From NCBI GenBank assembly GCA_013372875.1, contig JABXIW010000307.1, positions 1 through 7,548 of the forward strand: a DNA stretch of 7,548 bases. The letters are read 5' to 3'. The DNA comes from Gammaproteobacteria bacterium (GTDB taxonomy: Bacteria; Pseudomonadota; Gammaproteobacteria; Enterobacterales; Kangiellaceae). Positions 1 to 6,458 of the stretch are shown piece by piece (position 1 is the stretch's first letter; every line of letters begins with the position of its first letter). A program made the position numbers and the translations under genes. A model generated the notes under the pieces. The model saw nothing but the letters and a program-made list of their open reading frames with translations. It made no database searches and was not told the origin of the DNA.

Positions 1-11
1 AATAGCATATT

Positions 12-28
12 TTGGCATCTCGGTTGCA
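12..28 (+). promoter_or_regulatory. sigma-54 (RpoN) -24/-12 promoter, P1, upstream of the first glycosyltransferase gene
   Basis: The sequence TTGGCA at 12-17 and TTGCA at 24-28 match the -24 and -12 elements of the sigma-54 consensus (TGGCACG-N4-TTGCA). The invariant GG (14-15) and GC (26-27) are separated by exactly ten bases, as required. Mismatches fall only at the two bases after TGGCA. The start of transcription is predicted near base 39, leaving a leader of about 28 bases before the ATG at 67. Sigma-54 promoters need an enhancer-binding activator; its sites would normally lie 60-150 bases further upstream, outside this window. V. fischeri has a sigma-54 promoter at the equivalent place, before sypI. 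The element is seen directly; its activity is inferred. Confidence 0.78.
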
Positions 29-66
29 GTAGTCGAATTAGATTAACGATAAGACCGAGGTGACTT

Positions 67-1251
67 ATGACTACTCCAAAACGCATTCTTTACGTTCATT
101 ATGGTGATAACTGGATTCGCGGCAGTGAAGTGGTACTACTCGATCTTATCTTGGGTATCGACCGAGACAAGTTCGAGCCAATTGTCTGGTCGAACTGCCA
201 ACCTCTGATTGAGAAATGCCAAGATCTTGGTATCAAAGCAGAGCACTCTACGTTCAATCTCGTCGGTGGCTGGTGTGCGCCGCGTTGGGACATCACGGGT
301 TGGAATAACCTGATCAAACAAGGTTCAGCGCTCATCGAGAAGCACAATATCGACCTCGTTCATGTCAACAGCGGTGGCCCTTGCCAGTGGATGTCCTTAG
401 CCGCGCGCATGAATCATGTACCTCTAGTCACGCAATTGCATTGTCACTACACGCTGCGCGATCGTTTTTCACTTGGCTTGCACCTTTCGCCGAAACTAAT
501 CTGTGTGAGCAAAGATGTAGGCCGTGAAATTCTGCGCGATGGTTATCCAGAAGAGCAACTGCACGTAGTGCACAACGGCGTCTCTTTGGATGACTCTGAA
601 GCGCCTATCGACATCAAAGCGCGCTTGGGGATTCCTGCTAATGCATTCACCTTCCTTTCGGTTGGTTCGCTGATCAAACGCAAAGGGTTTGACCGCCTCA
701 TTCATGCTATGCGAATGCACAACTACCATCAAACCAATCCACATCTCGTGATTGTCGGCGACGGTGAAGAGCGCGAAAACTTGAAGCAATTAGTTACCGA
801 CCTTGGTATGCAAGACCGCGTGCACTTCGTCGGAGAACAGACCAATGCAGGCGCTTGGATGTCGGGCAATGCTGACGCTTTCATTAGCGGCGCATACGAA
901 GAGGCTTTTGGTCTAGTCGTAGGAGAAGCGGCATTAGCAAAACTGCCAATCGTAGCACCTAAAACTGGCGGTATTCCCGAATTGTTCGAGCACAACCATA
1001 GCGCCCTTCTTTATCCAAACCAGGGGATGGCGGGACTGCTGAATGCGATTCAATTGGTCATGCAAGATGCCGACTTGCGAGAAAAACTGGCTGAAAATGC
1101 CTACCTACATGCTAGCCAAAACTTGACCACGACCGCTTCCGTCAAAGCGATTGAAGCAATTTATGAAACCGAGCTGGAAAACAAAACTGTTGTACCGATG
1201 CCAATGGCGCAGTGCATGAAACCCCTTTCCCGCTGGTTGAGCATCAACTGA
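67..1251 (+). CDS. GT4-type glycosyltransferase (first of three in the cluster; SypI-like by position)
   Basis: This 394-residue cytoplasmic GT-B glycosyltransferase should transfer a sugar from a nucleotide-sugar donor onto a lipid-linked repeat unit, keeping the sugar's anomeric configuration. The N-terminal acceptor domain holds the loop RGSE (18-21), HVNS (99-102) and His125/His127. The C-terminal donor domain has VHNGV (168-172), LSVGSLIKRKGF (197-208, with the phosphate-contacting Arg/Lys), LVIVGDG (227-233) and the E-X7-E pair Glu279/Glu287 followed by the TGGIPEL loop (300-306). There is no signal peptide or membrane segment. The ATG at 67 is supported by GAGG at 57-60, six bases upstream. 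It is the first gene after the sigma-54 promoter P1 and is followed ten bases later by a second glycosyltransferase. The family is secure; donor, acceptor and linkage cannot be read from the sequence. In V. fischeri syp order this position corresponds to sypI, an inference from gene order only. Confidence 0.93.
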   Translation: MTTPKRILYVHYGDNWIRGSEVVLLDLILGIDRDKFEPIVWSNCQPLIEKCQDLGIKAEHSTFNLVGGWCAPRWDITGWNNLIKQGSALIEKHNIDLVHVNSGGPCQWMSLAARMNHVPLVTQLHCHYTLRDRFSLGLHLSPKLICVSKDVGREILRDGYPEEQLHVVHNGVSLDDSEAPIDIKARLGIPANAFTFLSVGSLIKRKGFDRLIHAMRMHNYHQTNPHLVIVGDGEERENLKQLVTDLGMQDRVHFVGEQTNAGAWMSGNADAFISGAYEEAFGLVVGEAALAKLPIVAPKTGGIPELFEHNHSALLYPNQGMAGLLNAIQLVMQDADLREKLAENAYLHASQNLTTTASVKAIEAIYETELENKTVVPMPMAQCMKPLSRWLSIN

Positions 1252-1261
1252 GGAACAGACC

Positions 1262-2434
1262 ATGAAACGTGTATTGATGTTCGATGCGATTCCAATGCAA
1301 GGTGGTTCCAAAATCGCCAATGCGGAGCTACTCAAACAGTGCAATAAGCTCAACGTTGTTGGTTATTTGGTGACAACAAAACCCGAGCATTGGACGCCAC
1401 TTTTGGAAGACACGCCGCGCATCCAGATTCTCAACATAAAAGCGGCGCCGTTTTGCTCCACTCATGGCCTTATCTATTGGTTGATGAACGCGTTTTACCT
1501 GATTCAACTGCTCAAGGTTTGCATGAAGCTGCCAAAAATAGATTGGTATTTGGGGCTTTCTTGCCCAAGCAATGACATGCCTTTGTACCTGATGAGATTG
1601 TTCAGCCGTAAGCCAGTGGTACAAATGATTCACGGACCTGTTGGCGTCTCAAGATCGTCCGGCTACTGCTTAGTAAAAGCCAGCGCTATCTACTATCTGT
1701 CAAATACTCGCGAATCCTTGATTAACGCGTTGCAAGCCTATTTAAAAACACCAAAACCTGCGACGGAAAGATATTGGAGCACATTGAACGCCTCCACATT
1801 TGTTAACGGCCTTTCTCGCGAACGCTGGCCGAAACAAGCTAATCCAATCTCCAATCGCGTGTTTTGGGCAGCAAGTTTGTTGAAATGGAAAAACGTGGAT
1901 TTACTGCTGGATGCCCTAACGCTAGAAAACACCACCACCATTCAATCCACCATTTGTTACATCAAACCGAATGTACCAGGCGTTGAATATTCCACTCCGG
2001 ATTTTAATACCAAAGGGGTCGATTGGTATGAATCTCCAAACAACCTCAACGAATTGCGTGCACAGTGTGGTGTTTTTGTTTCCACCAGCGTGAACGAACC
2101 TTTCGGGCTTTCCATTTTAGAAGCACTGGCGTCCGGTATGTGTGTGGTTATCCCTCACGATGATAGCTATTGGGATCGCGTATTGACTCATGGAAAGAAC
2201 TGCATCAAATACACACCGAATAATGCGGCTTCTCTGCACAACGCGATTCGTCTGCTTAATGAGTCACCGTGGATGAAGGTCACAATGGGACTTGAAGCCT
2301 TAAATGTCGCACAGCTATACAGCGCGGAACGCTGCTACATGCCAATAGCTCAATATTTATGTTCAGAGCATGCGCCAACCAGTCATCACAATGCCAAAGC
2401 GCGAAACAACGTCAAAGGATATGACCATGTCTAA
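1262..2434 (+). CDS. GT4-type glycosyltransferase (second of three; SypJ-like by position)
   Basis: This 390-residue protein has the layout of a GT-B, GT4-type glycosyltransferase but is more divergent than its upstream neighbour. The N-terminal glycine loop is MQGGSK (12-17), with an acceptor-side HGPVG at 124-128. The donor domain opens with FWAASLLKWKNVDLLLDAL (201-219), a variant of the usual G.L...KG...L motif in which Trp replaces the Gly after the Lys. It contains VFVSTSVNEPFGLSILEALA (271-290), giving the E-X7-E pair Glu279/Glu287. No signal peptide is visible; a hydrophobic stretch at about 69-85 is probably a buried or membrane-surface helix. The start at 1262 is supported by GAGGA at 1250-1254, which spans the stop of the previous gene, so the two genes are probably translationally coupled. 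Its tail overlaps the next gene by eight bases. It probably adds a sugar to the lipid-linked repeat unit; the substrate is unknown. Confidence 0.9.
   Translation: MKRVLMFDAIPMQGGSKIANAELLKQCNKLNVVGYLVTTKPEHWTPLLEDTPRIQILNIKAAPFCSTHGLIYWLMNAFYLIQLLKVCMKLPKIDWYLGLSCPSNDMPLYLMRLFSRKPVVQMIHGPVGVSRSSGYCLVKASAIYYLSNTRESLINALQAYLKTPKPATERYWSTLNASTFVNGLSRERWPKQANPISNRVFWAASLLKWKNVDLLLDALTLENTTTIQSTICYIKPNVPGVEYSTPDFNTKGVDWYESPNNLNELRAQCGVFVSTSVNEPFGLSILEALASGMCVVIPHDDSYWDRVLTHGKNCIKYTPNNAASLHNAIRLLNESPWMKVTMGLEALNVAQLYSAERCYMPIAQYLCSEHAPTSHHNAKARNNVKGYDHV
2415..2419 (+). promoter_or_regulatory. Ribosome-binding site that fixes the flippase start at 2427
   Basis: AAGGA lies inside the last codons of the second glycosyltransferase gene. 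Of the in-frame ATGs at 2370, 2421 and 2427, only 2427 has normal spacing (seven bases). The ATG at 2421 is one base away, too close. The ATG at 2370 would add 19 mostly polar residues ahead of the first membrane helix and has no good site upstream. Confidence 0.7.
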
Positions 2435-3857
2435 AGCAATGACCAACATGTCACTTTTCGCGATTGCGTTAGTAATCAACAAAAGCATCAGCTTACTCAT
2501 GTTGCCTGTGCTCCCACACTTTTTAACGCCAGAGCAAATGGGCAAACTCGAGCTACTGACCACTTTTGGCGTAGTGACAACCTTGTTGGTCAGCTTTGCT
2601 TTGCACGAAGCACTCTATCGTTTTGTCGGCGTGGAGAAAGACGCACAAAAAAGAACCGTTTCTCTCAACCAACTTTATTCATTGTCGGTGTTGATCGCCG
2701 GCGCGGTGGCTGCGATTCTCCTGTTACTGATTGCGTTGCTCCCTATTCCTGAACCTTTTACGCGCATCGAATTTGCTGTTGTCACGCTTGCCATTGTTCT
2801 GGAAGGCAGCATTGCGATTGGCACGGCTTGGCTGCGCACTCAAGATGACAAAGCCAAAACACTGCTTCAAGTGATGGTGACGACGACTCTACTGCAAGTC
2901 ACGTTTATCGTCGCGGCGCTTGCGCTGCACCCGCATGTCACCTCGGTGCTGATTGGCGGTCTTATCGCAGCGGTCATGCAATTTGTTTGGTTACACATCA
3001 TCAACCATTACACCCTTGCTCTGCCTCAGATTGCCTTAGCCAAGCAGTATTTGAATTACTGCCTACCAGTAATGCTGTCTGCGCTTGTCGCGTTTTGTTT
3101 GAATGGCGCCGAGCGCTGGTTCATCGGTGCAAATGCTTCGTTGGCGACGTTAGGCATTTATGCGATTGCGGTTAAGTTCGCAGTGGGTATGTGTATTTTG
3201 GTGCAGCCATTTGGCATGTGGTGGATGCCACGACGCTTTGCATACCTCGAAAATGGTCGAGATAATGAAGCAGTGCGTGTTTCCCATTTAGGGATGATTT
3301 ATGTTTCTGTGCTCAGCGTGGTTGTAGCGACACTGGCAATGGTCATGATCACGAACTTCTTGCCAGAGACCTACCATGAAGCGGTACTGTACACGCTGTT
3401 CTTGCTACCGATTGCGATGCTCAAGGAATGGAGCGAATTGTTAAACATCGCCATTCTTTTCAAACGCAGAACCGGATGGTTGCTTGGTATTAATGTGGTT
3501 TCTGCCTTGGTTGCGATTGGGTTGCTGTTTGGGTTGTCTTCTCTCGGTATTTTTGGTGTGTTCATTGCGTTGTACTACGCGCAGCTTTGTAAACTCGGCT
3601 TAACTTACGCGGTTGGCCAACAGTGTATGACTCTACCATTCCATTTGAGTTTGATGGTTTTACTGCAAATTACCTCAGGTGTGGCACTGTTCCTGCTTCA
3701 CTCTTCACAATCGATAGGAATCGCCATCGCAATTTGCATTTTGACATGCAGCCTGCTGGCAGGACTCGCCTTTCGTTACGTGAGTAAAGAAACCCGAAGC
3801 GCATTGAGTCAGCAATTCATTCGATGGCGCGGACAAGTGAAGAGATATTCGATATGA
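2427..3857 (+). CDS. Wzx-type polysaccharide repeat-unit flippase (MOP/PST family; SypK-like by position)
   Basis: This inner-membrane protein of 476 residues (from the ATG at 2427) probably flips the undecaprenyl-linked repeat unit from the cytoplasmic to the periplasmic face. Hydrophobic segments cover nearly the whole length, about 12-14 helices. Clear ones are near 8-28, 41-60, 84-106, 147-167, 172-192, 241-262, 289-310, 318-338, 352-390, 405-425 and 428-449. The N-terminal helix followed by PVLPHFLTPEQMGKLEL (27-43) and the mid-protein ERWFIGANASLATLGIYAIA (229-248) are typical of the polysaccharide synthase/flippase family: a charged Arg in a helix, then a short loop and LG.Y. Length is normal for the family. 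The start overlaps the stop of the previous gene within ATGTCTAA, and the end overlaps the polymerase gene by ATGA, so expression is probably coupled to both. Placement beside a Wzy-type gene supports a Wzx/Wzy-dependent pathway. The family is secure; the exact substrate is unknown. Confidence 0.92.
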   Translation: MSKAMTNMSLFAIALVINKSISLLMLPVLPHFLTPEQMGKLELLTTFGVVTTLLVSFALHEALYRFVGVEKDAQKRTVSLNQLYSLSVLIAGAVAAILLLLIALLPIPEPFTRIEFAVVTLAIVLEGSIAIGTAWLRTQDDKAKTLLQVMVTTTLLQVTFIVAALALHPHVTSVLIGGLIAAVMQFVWLHIINHYTLALPQIALAKQYLNYCLPVMLSALVAFCLNGAERWFIGANASLATLGIYAIAVKFAVGMCILVQPFGMWWMPRRFAYLENGRDNEAVRVSHLGMIYVSVLSVVVATLAMVMITNFLPETYHEAVLYTLFLLPIAMLKEWSELLNIAILFKRRTGWLLGINVVSALVAIGLLFGLSSLGIFGVFIALYYAQLCKLGLTYAVGQQCMTLPFHLSLMVLLQITSGVALFLLHSSQSIGIAIAICILTCSLLAGLAFRYVSKETRSALSQQFIRWRGQVKRYSI

Positions 3858-5218
3858 GCCCAACCGACGTGAGGACAAAACAATCCATTGCAGCGCTGAC
3901 GATCACCGTCGTGATTGCGTTGCTTTGGATCGTGATGCCTCACCCCATTTTGATTGTGGCAGTGTGCTTTGCACCGTTGGCATTGCTGTTCGTCCTCAAT
4001 CAAACCTTTTGGCTCGTGACACTGTTCGTTATCTTCTCTTTTTTCCGTATTCACGAAGCGTTTCCTGCCATTTACAGCTTTAAAATTCCATTGCTTTTAT
4101 CCCTTGGCGCGTTAGCTGCGCTAGCTTTTCATCTACTGCTAAGTCGTCAACTTACGGCATTCTGGCACCCTTCACTCAAGTGGCTGTGCATTTTCTGGGG
4201 TCTGGTTATCATCGGGATTGTGTTCGCCTCTAGCCGAGATATTGCCATCACGGTATTTAAAAATACGTATTGGAAAATCATTGTGATGACCTTGGCGATC
4301 ACTTGGCTGATCACCAAACCACAGCAGCTCGCTCAAATGTCCAAAGCGATCATCGTCGCCGGCATGTTGATTGGGTTAGTCGCGCTTAACAACGCTGCAA
4401 ACGGCATTGATTTAGTCGAAGGCACTCGCGTGTCGATTGGGCGTTCCATTGGTTCAGTGCTGGGCGACCCTAACGATTTGGCACTCGTGTTGATGTTTCC
4501 TCTCGCCTTTACCGTTAGTCAATTGATGGAAAAGCGCTCGCCAACTCTGTTACGACTCTTCGCGCTTATCACCTGCTTTATCCTGTTTTTCGCAGTGATA
4601 CAAACACAAAGCCGTGGCGGTTTGTTGGGGTCGCTCTCCGTGTTTGCTTACTTCGCCTTTAAACACATCAAAAGCAAAACCTTGGTTTTGGTTCTTGGGA
4701 CGGTTGCGGCTATAGCTTTGTATGCTTTTGCTGGGATTTCGGGGCGTGAATCCGGCGGCGCAGCAGAAGATGGTATCGACGCATCGGCGATGGGTCGCTT
4801 GTACGCATGGGAAGCGGCTTTCAAAATGGCACTCCACCACCCGTTTACCGGAGTGGGACTGGATAACTTCTACTTCAACTACTATTTCTACAGCCCACAT
4901 TGGGATGGCATCAACCACGCGGTGCACAGTACATGGTTTGGTGTGTTAGCGGAAACCGGATTTGTCGGGCTAGCGGTATTCATCACGCTGATCGTCTCGT
5001 TGATTCGCACCTCTTTAAAATCCATTTCGCTGCTCACACCCGATTCCGATTACGCACTGACTGTTGGCGCAAACGCGGTACTGAGCGGCCTTATCGGCAC
5101 CATTGTCTCTGGTACGTTTCTTACTCAAGGCTTTACTTGGCCTATCTACATCCTTGCCGCGCTCACCGTGGTGGTCAGTCGTATCGTTCAATCTGATTGT
5201 CAAAATGAGAAATCCTAA
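3854..5218 (+). CDS. Wzy-type polysaccharide polymerase / O-antigen ligase-family membrane protein (SypL-like by position)
   Basis: This 454-residue inner-membrane protein has about 12 hydrophobic helices and a periplasmic loop at roughly 296-356. It shows marks of the O-antigen ligase/polymerase domain (PF04932-type): LGDPNDLALVL (203-213), the charged QSRGG (252-256, Arg254) at a helix end, GRLYAWEAAFKMALHHPFTG (314-333), GVGLDNF (333-339), and HSTWFGVLAETGFVGL (358-373) with His358 and Glu367. These match the arginine and histidine regions thought to handle the lipid-pyrophosphate sugar. The likely role is polymerising flipped repeat units in the periplasm. Ligases (WaaL) and O-linked glycosylation ligases share this fold, but adjacency to a Wzx gene and lack of another polymerase here favour Wzy. 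The ATG at 3854 was chosen because it forms an ATGA overlap with the flippase stop and follows GAAGAG at 3839-3844. An upstream ATG at 3824 would add ten residues and has a poor site. The last codons carry half of an inverted regulatory repeat. Confidence 0.88.
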   Translation: MSPTDVRTKQSIAALTITVVIALLWIVMPHPILIVAVCFAPLALLFVLNQTFWLVTLFVIFSFFRIHEAFPAIYSFKIPLLLSLGALAALAFHLLLSRQLTAFWHPSLKWLCIFWGLVIIGIVFASSRDIAITVFKNTYWKIIVMTLAITWLITKPQQLAQMSKAIIVAGMLIGLVALNNAANGIDLVEGTRVSIGRSIGSVLGDPNDLALVLMFPLAFTVSQLMEKRSPTLLRLFALITCFILFFAVIQTQSRGGLLGSLSVFAYFAFKHIKSKTLVLVLGTVAAIALYAFAGISGRESGGAAEDGIDASAMGRLYAWEAAFKMALHHPFTGVGLDNFYFNYYFYSPHWDGINHAVHSTWFGVLAETGFVGLAVFITLIVSLIRTSLKSISLLTPDSDYALTVGANAVLSGLIGTIVSGTFLTQGFTWPIYILAALTVVVSRIVQSDCQNEKS

Positions 5219-5235
5219 TCCTTTCATTTTGACAA
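5197..5235. promoter_or_regulatory. Inverted pair of 15-base dyad sites, candidate enhancer for an NtrC-family (SypG-like) activator
   Basis: TTGTCAAAATGA at 5197-5208 is repeated exactly in inverse orientation as TCATTTTGACAA at 5224-5235. Each arm, extended to 15 bases (5197-5211 and the complement of 5221-5235), is itself a partial dyad of form TTGTCA-N3-TGA(G/A)A(A/G), as expected for a dimer-binding site. The two dyad centres are 24 bases apart. Both resemble the syp enhancer of V. fischeri, remembered as TTCTCA-N3-TGCDWN, with differences at the third base and at the base after TG. The pair lies roughly 60-100 bases upstream of the start predicted for promoter P2, a normal enhancer distance. 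The left site covers the last polymerase codons and its stop lies between the two sites. The repeat is certain; the binding protein is inferred. As RNA it could form a 12-14 bp stem, but no U-run follows it. Confidence 0.65.
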
Positions 5236-5245
5236 CAATACAACT

Positions 5246-5262
5246 AGCTGTTTTTAAAAGCT
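5246..5262. repeat. Short AT-rich imperfect palindrome between the enhancer candidate and P2
   Basis: AGCTGTTTTTAAAAGCT reads nearly the same on both strands, with one mismatched pair near the centre and an A/T core. It sits between the inverted enhancer-like sites and the -24 element of P2. AT-rich tracts in this position can help DNA bending (for example by IHF, which commonly assists sigma-54 promoters), but no clear IHF consensus was made out. It may be chance. Confidence 0.25.
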
Positions 5263-5269
5263 TAAATCC

Positions 5270-5286
5270 TTGGCACACATTGTGAT
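5270..5286 (+). promoter_or_regulatory. Candidate sigma-54 promoter P2 upstream of the third glycosyltransferase gene
   Basis: TTGGCAC at 5270-5276 is a perfect -24 element. At the required spacing (GG at 5272-5273, then ten bases) the -12 element reads GTGAT instead of TTGC(A/T), so the normally conserved C is an A. Transcription would begin near 5297, about 37 bases before the ATG at 5334. The case rests on the perfect -24, its place in the only sizeable gap of the cluster, the paired enhancer-like sites upstream and the parallel promoter P1. A sigma-70 alternative (TTGACA at 5229-5234 with TTTAAA at 5253-5258, 18-base spacer) cannot be excluded. Confidence 0.5.
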
Positions 5287-5333
5287 TACTCCTTCTATCA
5301 GAAACCAAATCTTAAGAACTCAAGGAGAAACAC

Positions 5334-6458
5334 ATGACGGATATCATAGTATTTGGCGAAGACTTCGGCGGCCTACCATCATCAACGCAGCACATCGTTC
5401 AACGACTTGCCACCAACCATCGCATTCTTTGGGTTAATTCCATCGGTTTAAGACAACCAAAACCGACGGGTAAGGACATTCAACGTTTAGTGAACAAGTT
5501 TTCCCGCGTTATCAGCAATACTGGCTCAGATAAGCCAACCATGCATTGTGATGCGGTAGACAACATTTTCACGGTAAATTTGCTGACAATACCGGCTCCC
5601 CACTCTGCTTTTTCAAGAAAAGTGGCAGCGAAGATGATGCAGCACCAACTAGAAAAACACTTAAAAGCGTTGAACTTCGACAACCCTCTGTTTTGGACAT
5701 CCCTACCAACCGCCGCTGATGTGTGTAATGCCATGAATAAACGCGGGCTGATTTACTACTGCGGCGACGATTTTGGCGCGTTAGCGGGCGTTGCTCATCA
5801 AACCGTTTTGGAGCATGAACGCACACTGGTTGATAACGCCGATTTTATTCTTGCTGCAAGCGACAAGCTGGCCGCTCGATTTCCGGATAATAAAACCACA
5901 ACGCTGCCACACGGGGTCGATTTCAGTCTATTTTCAACGCCTGCAGAAAAGGCAAGCGACCTGCCGAACAATGGCCGTAAAATATTGGGTTTTTATGGCA
6001 GTTTGTCTGACTGGCTGGACTATCGTTTGATCGACCAAGTCGCCCAACACGCACCGGATTGGGATTTGGTTTTTATTGGACCGAATGAGTTTGCCCACAA
6101 TCCATTACCACAGAGAGATAACGTTCATTACTTGGGGCCTCGCGCGCATCATTTATTGCCAAGCTATTCCCAACACTGGGACGCAAGTTGGCTACCGTTT
6201 GTCGACAACGCACAAATCAAAGCGTGTAACCCGCTCAAACTTTTGGAGTATTTAGCAACGGGTACGCCCGTTATTAGCACGCCATTTCCGGCTCTGATGC
6301 CTTACAAACACATGTTACACATCGTCGCCGACGTCGAAGACGTGTGTGCCAGCCTAAGTCACCTGCTGCCACCACCAAACGGCTCTACATCTTATGTCCA
6401 ACAACAAAGCTGGGAAGCAAGAGCAGACCAAGTTGAGAAATTAGTGAGGGCACTATGA
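5334..6458 (+). CDS. Glycosyltransferase, TuaH-like GT-B type (third of three; SypN-like by position)
   Basis: This 374-residue cytoplasmic protein looks like a GT-B glycosyltransferase of the group that includes TuaH-like enzymes. Visible elements are an N-terminal EDFGGLPSSTQHI loop (9-21), YYCGDDFGAL (141-150) followed by a conserved-looking VLEHERTLVDNAD (158-170), LPHGVDFSLF (191-200), GFYGSLSDWLD (219-229) opening the donor domain, DLVFIGP (244-250), HYLGPR (265-270), and NPLKLLEYLATGTPVIST (299-316). The last keeps only the second glutamate (Glu305) of the E-X7-E pair; Ala297 is at the first position, a variation common in this group. The start is supported by a strong AGGAG (5323-5327), six bases upstream. 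It is the first gene of a second transcription unit, 115 bases after the polymerase gene and behind promoter P2, and overlaps the next gene by ATGA. It probably adds a sugar to the repeat unit; donor and linkage are unknown. Confidence 0.9.
   Translation: MTDIIVFGEDFGGLPSSTQHIVQRLATNHRILWVNSIGLRQPKPTGKDIQRLVNKFSRVISNTGSDKPTMHCDAVDNIFTVNLLTIPAPHSAFSRKVAAKMMQHQLEKHLKALNFDNPLFWTSLPTAADVCNAMNKRGLIYYCGDDFGALAGVAHQTVLEHERTLVDNADFILAASDKLAARFPDNKTTTLPHGVDFSLFSTPAEKASDLPNNGRKILGFYGSLSDWLDYRLIDQVAQHAPDWDLVFIGPNEFAHNPLPQRDNVHYLGPRAHHLLPSYSQHWDASWLPFVDNAQIKACNPLKLLEYLATGTPVISTPFPALMPYKHMLHIVADVEDVCASLSHLLPPPNGSTSYVQQQSWEARADQVEKLVRAL

Noticed and set aside
2..46. Frame open from base 2 to a TAA at 44-46, possibly the end of an upstream gene with a hydrophobic tail.
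   Set aside because: Only 14 codons are visible and the stretch coincides with the sigma-54 promoter at 12-28. Frame 1 is also open, to a TGA at 61-63. The sequence before base 1 is needed to decide.
2818..2835. Perfect -24-like TTGGCACG inside the flippase gene.
   Set aside because: The nearest downstream GC dinucleotides are at the wrong spacing (9 or 12 bases from GG instead of 10), and the site is internal to a coding region.
4550..4927. Reverse-strand open frame of 125 codons within the polymerase gene.
   Set aside because: The forward frame carries clear polymerase/ligase motifs over the same bases; the reverse product is rich in Cys, His and Arg, as expected of a shadow frame.
5197..5235. 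The inverted repeat as a Rho-independent terminator after the polymerase gene.
   Set aside because: The stem is AT-rich with an 11-15 base loop and is followed by CAACAATACAAC rather than a U-run; arm structure and distance to P2 suit a protein-binding site better. Some attenuation is not excluded.
5229..5258. Sigma-70 promoter: TTGACA at 5229-5234 and TTTAAA at 5253-5258 with an 18-base spacer.
   Set aside because: The -35 is perfect but lies wholly inside the inverted repeat arm, the -10 is 4/6, and a sigma-54 element lies downstream. Kept as an alternative, not annotated.
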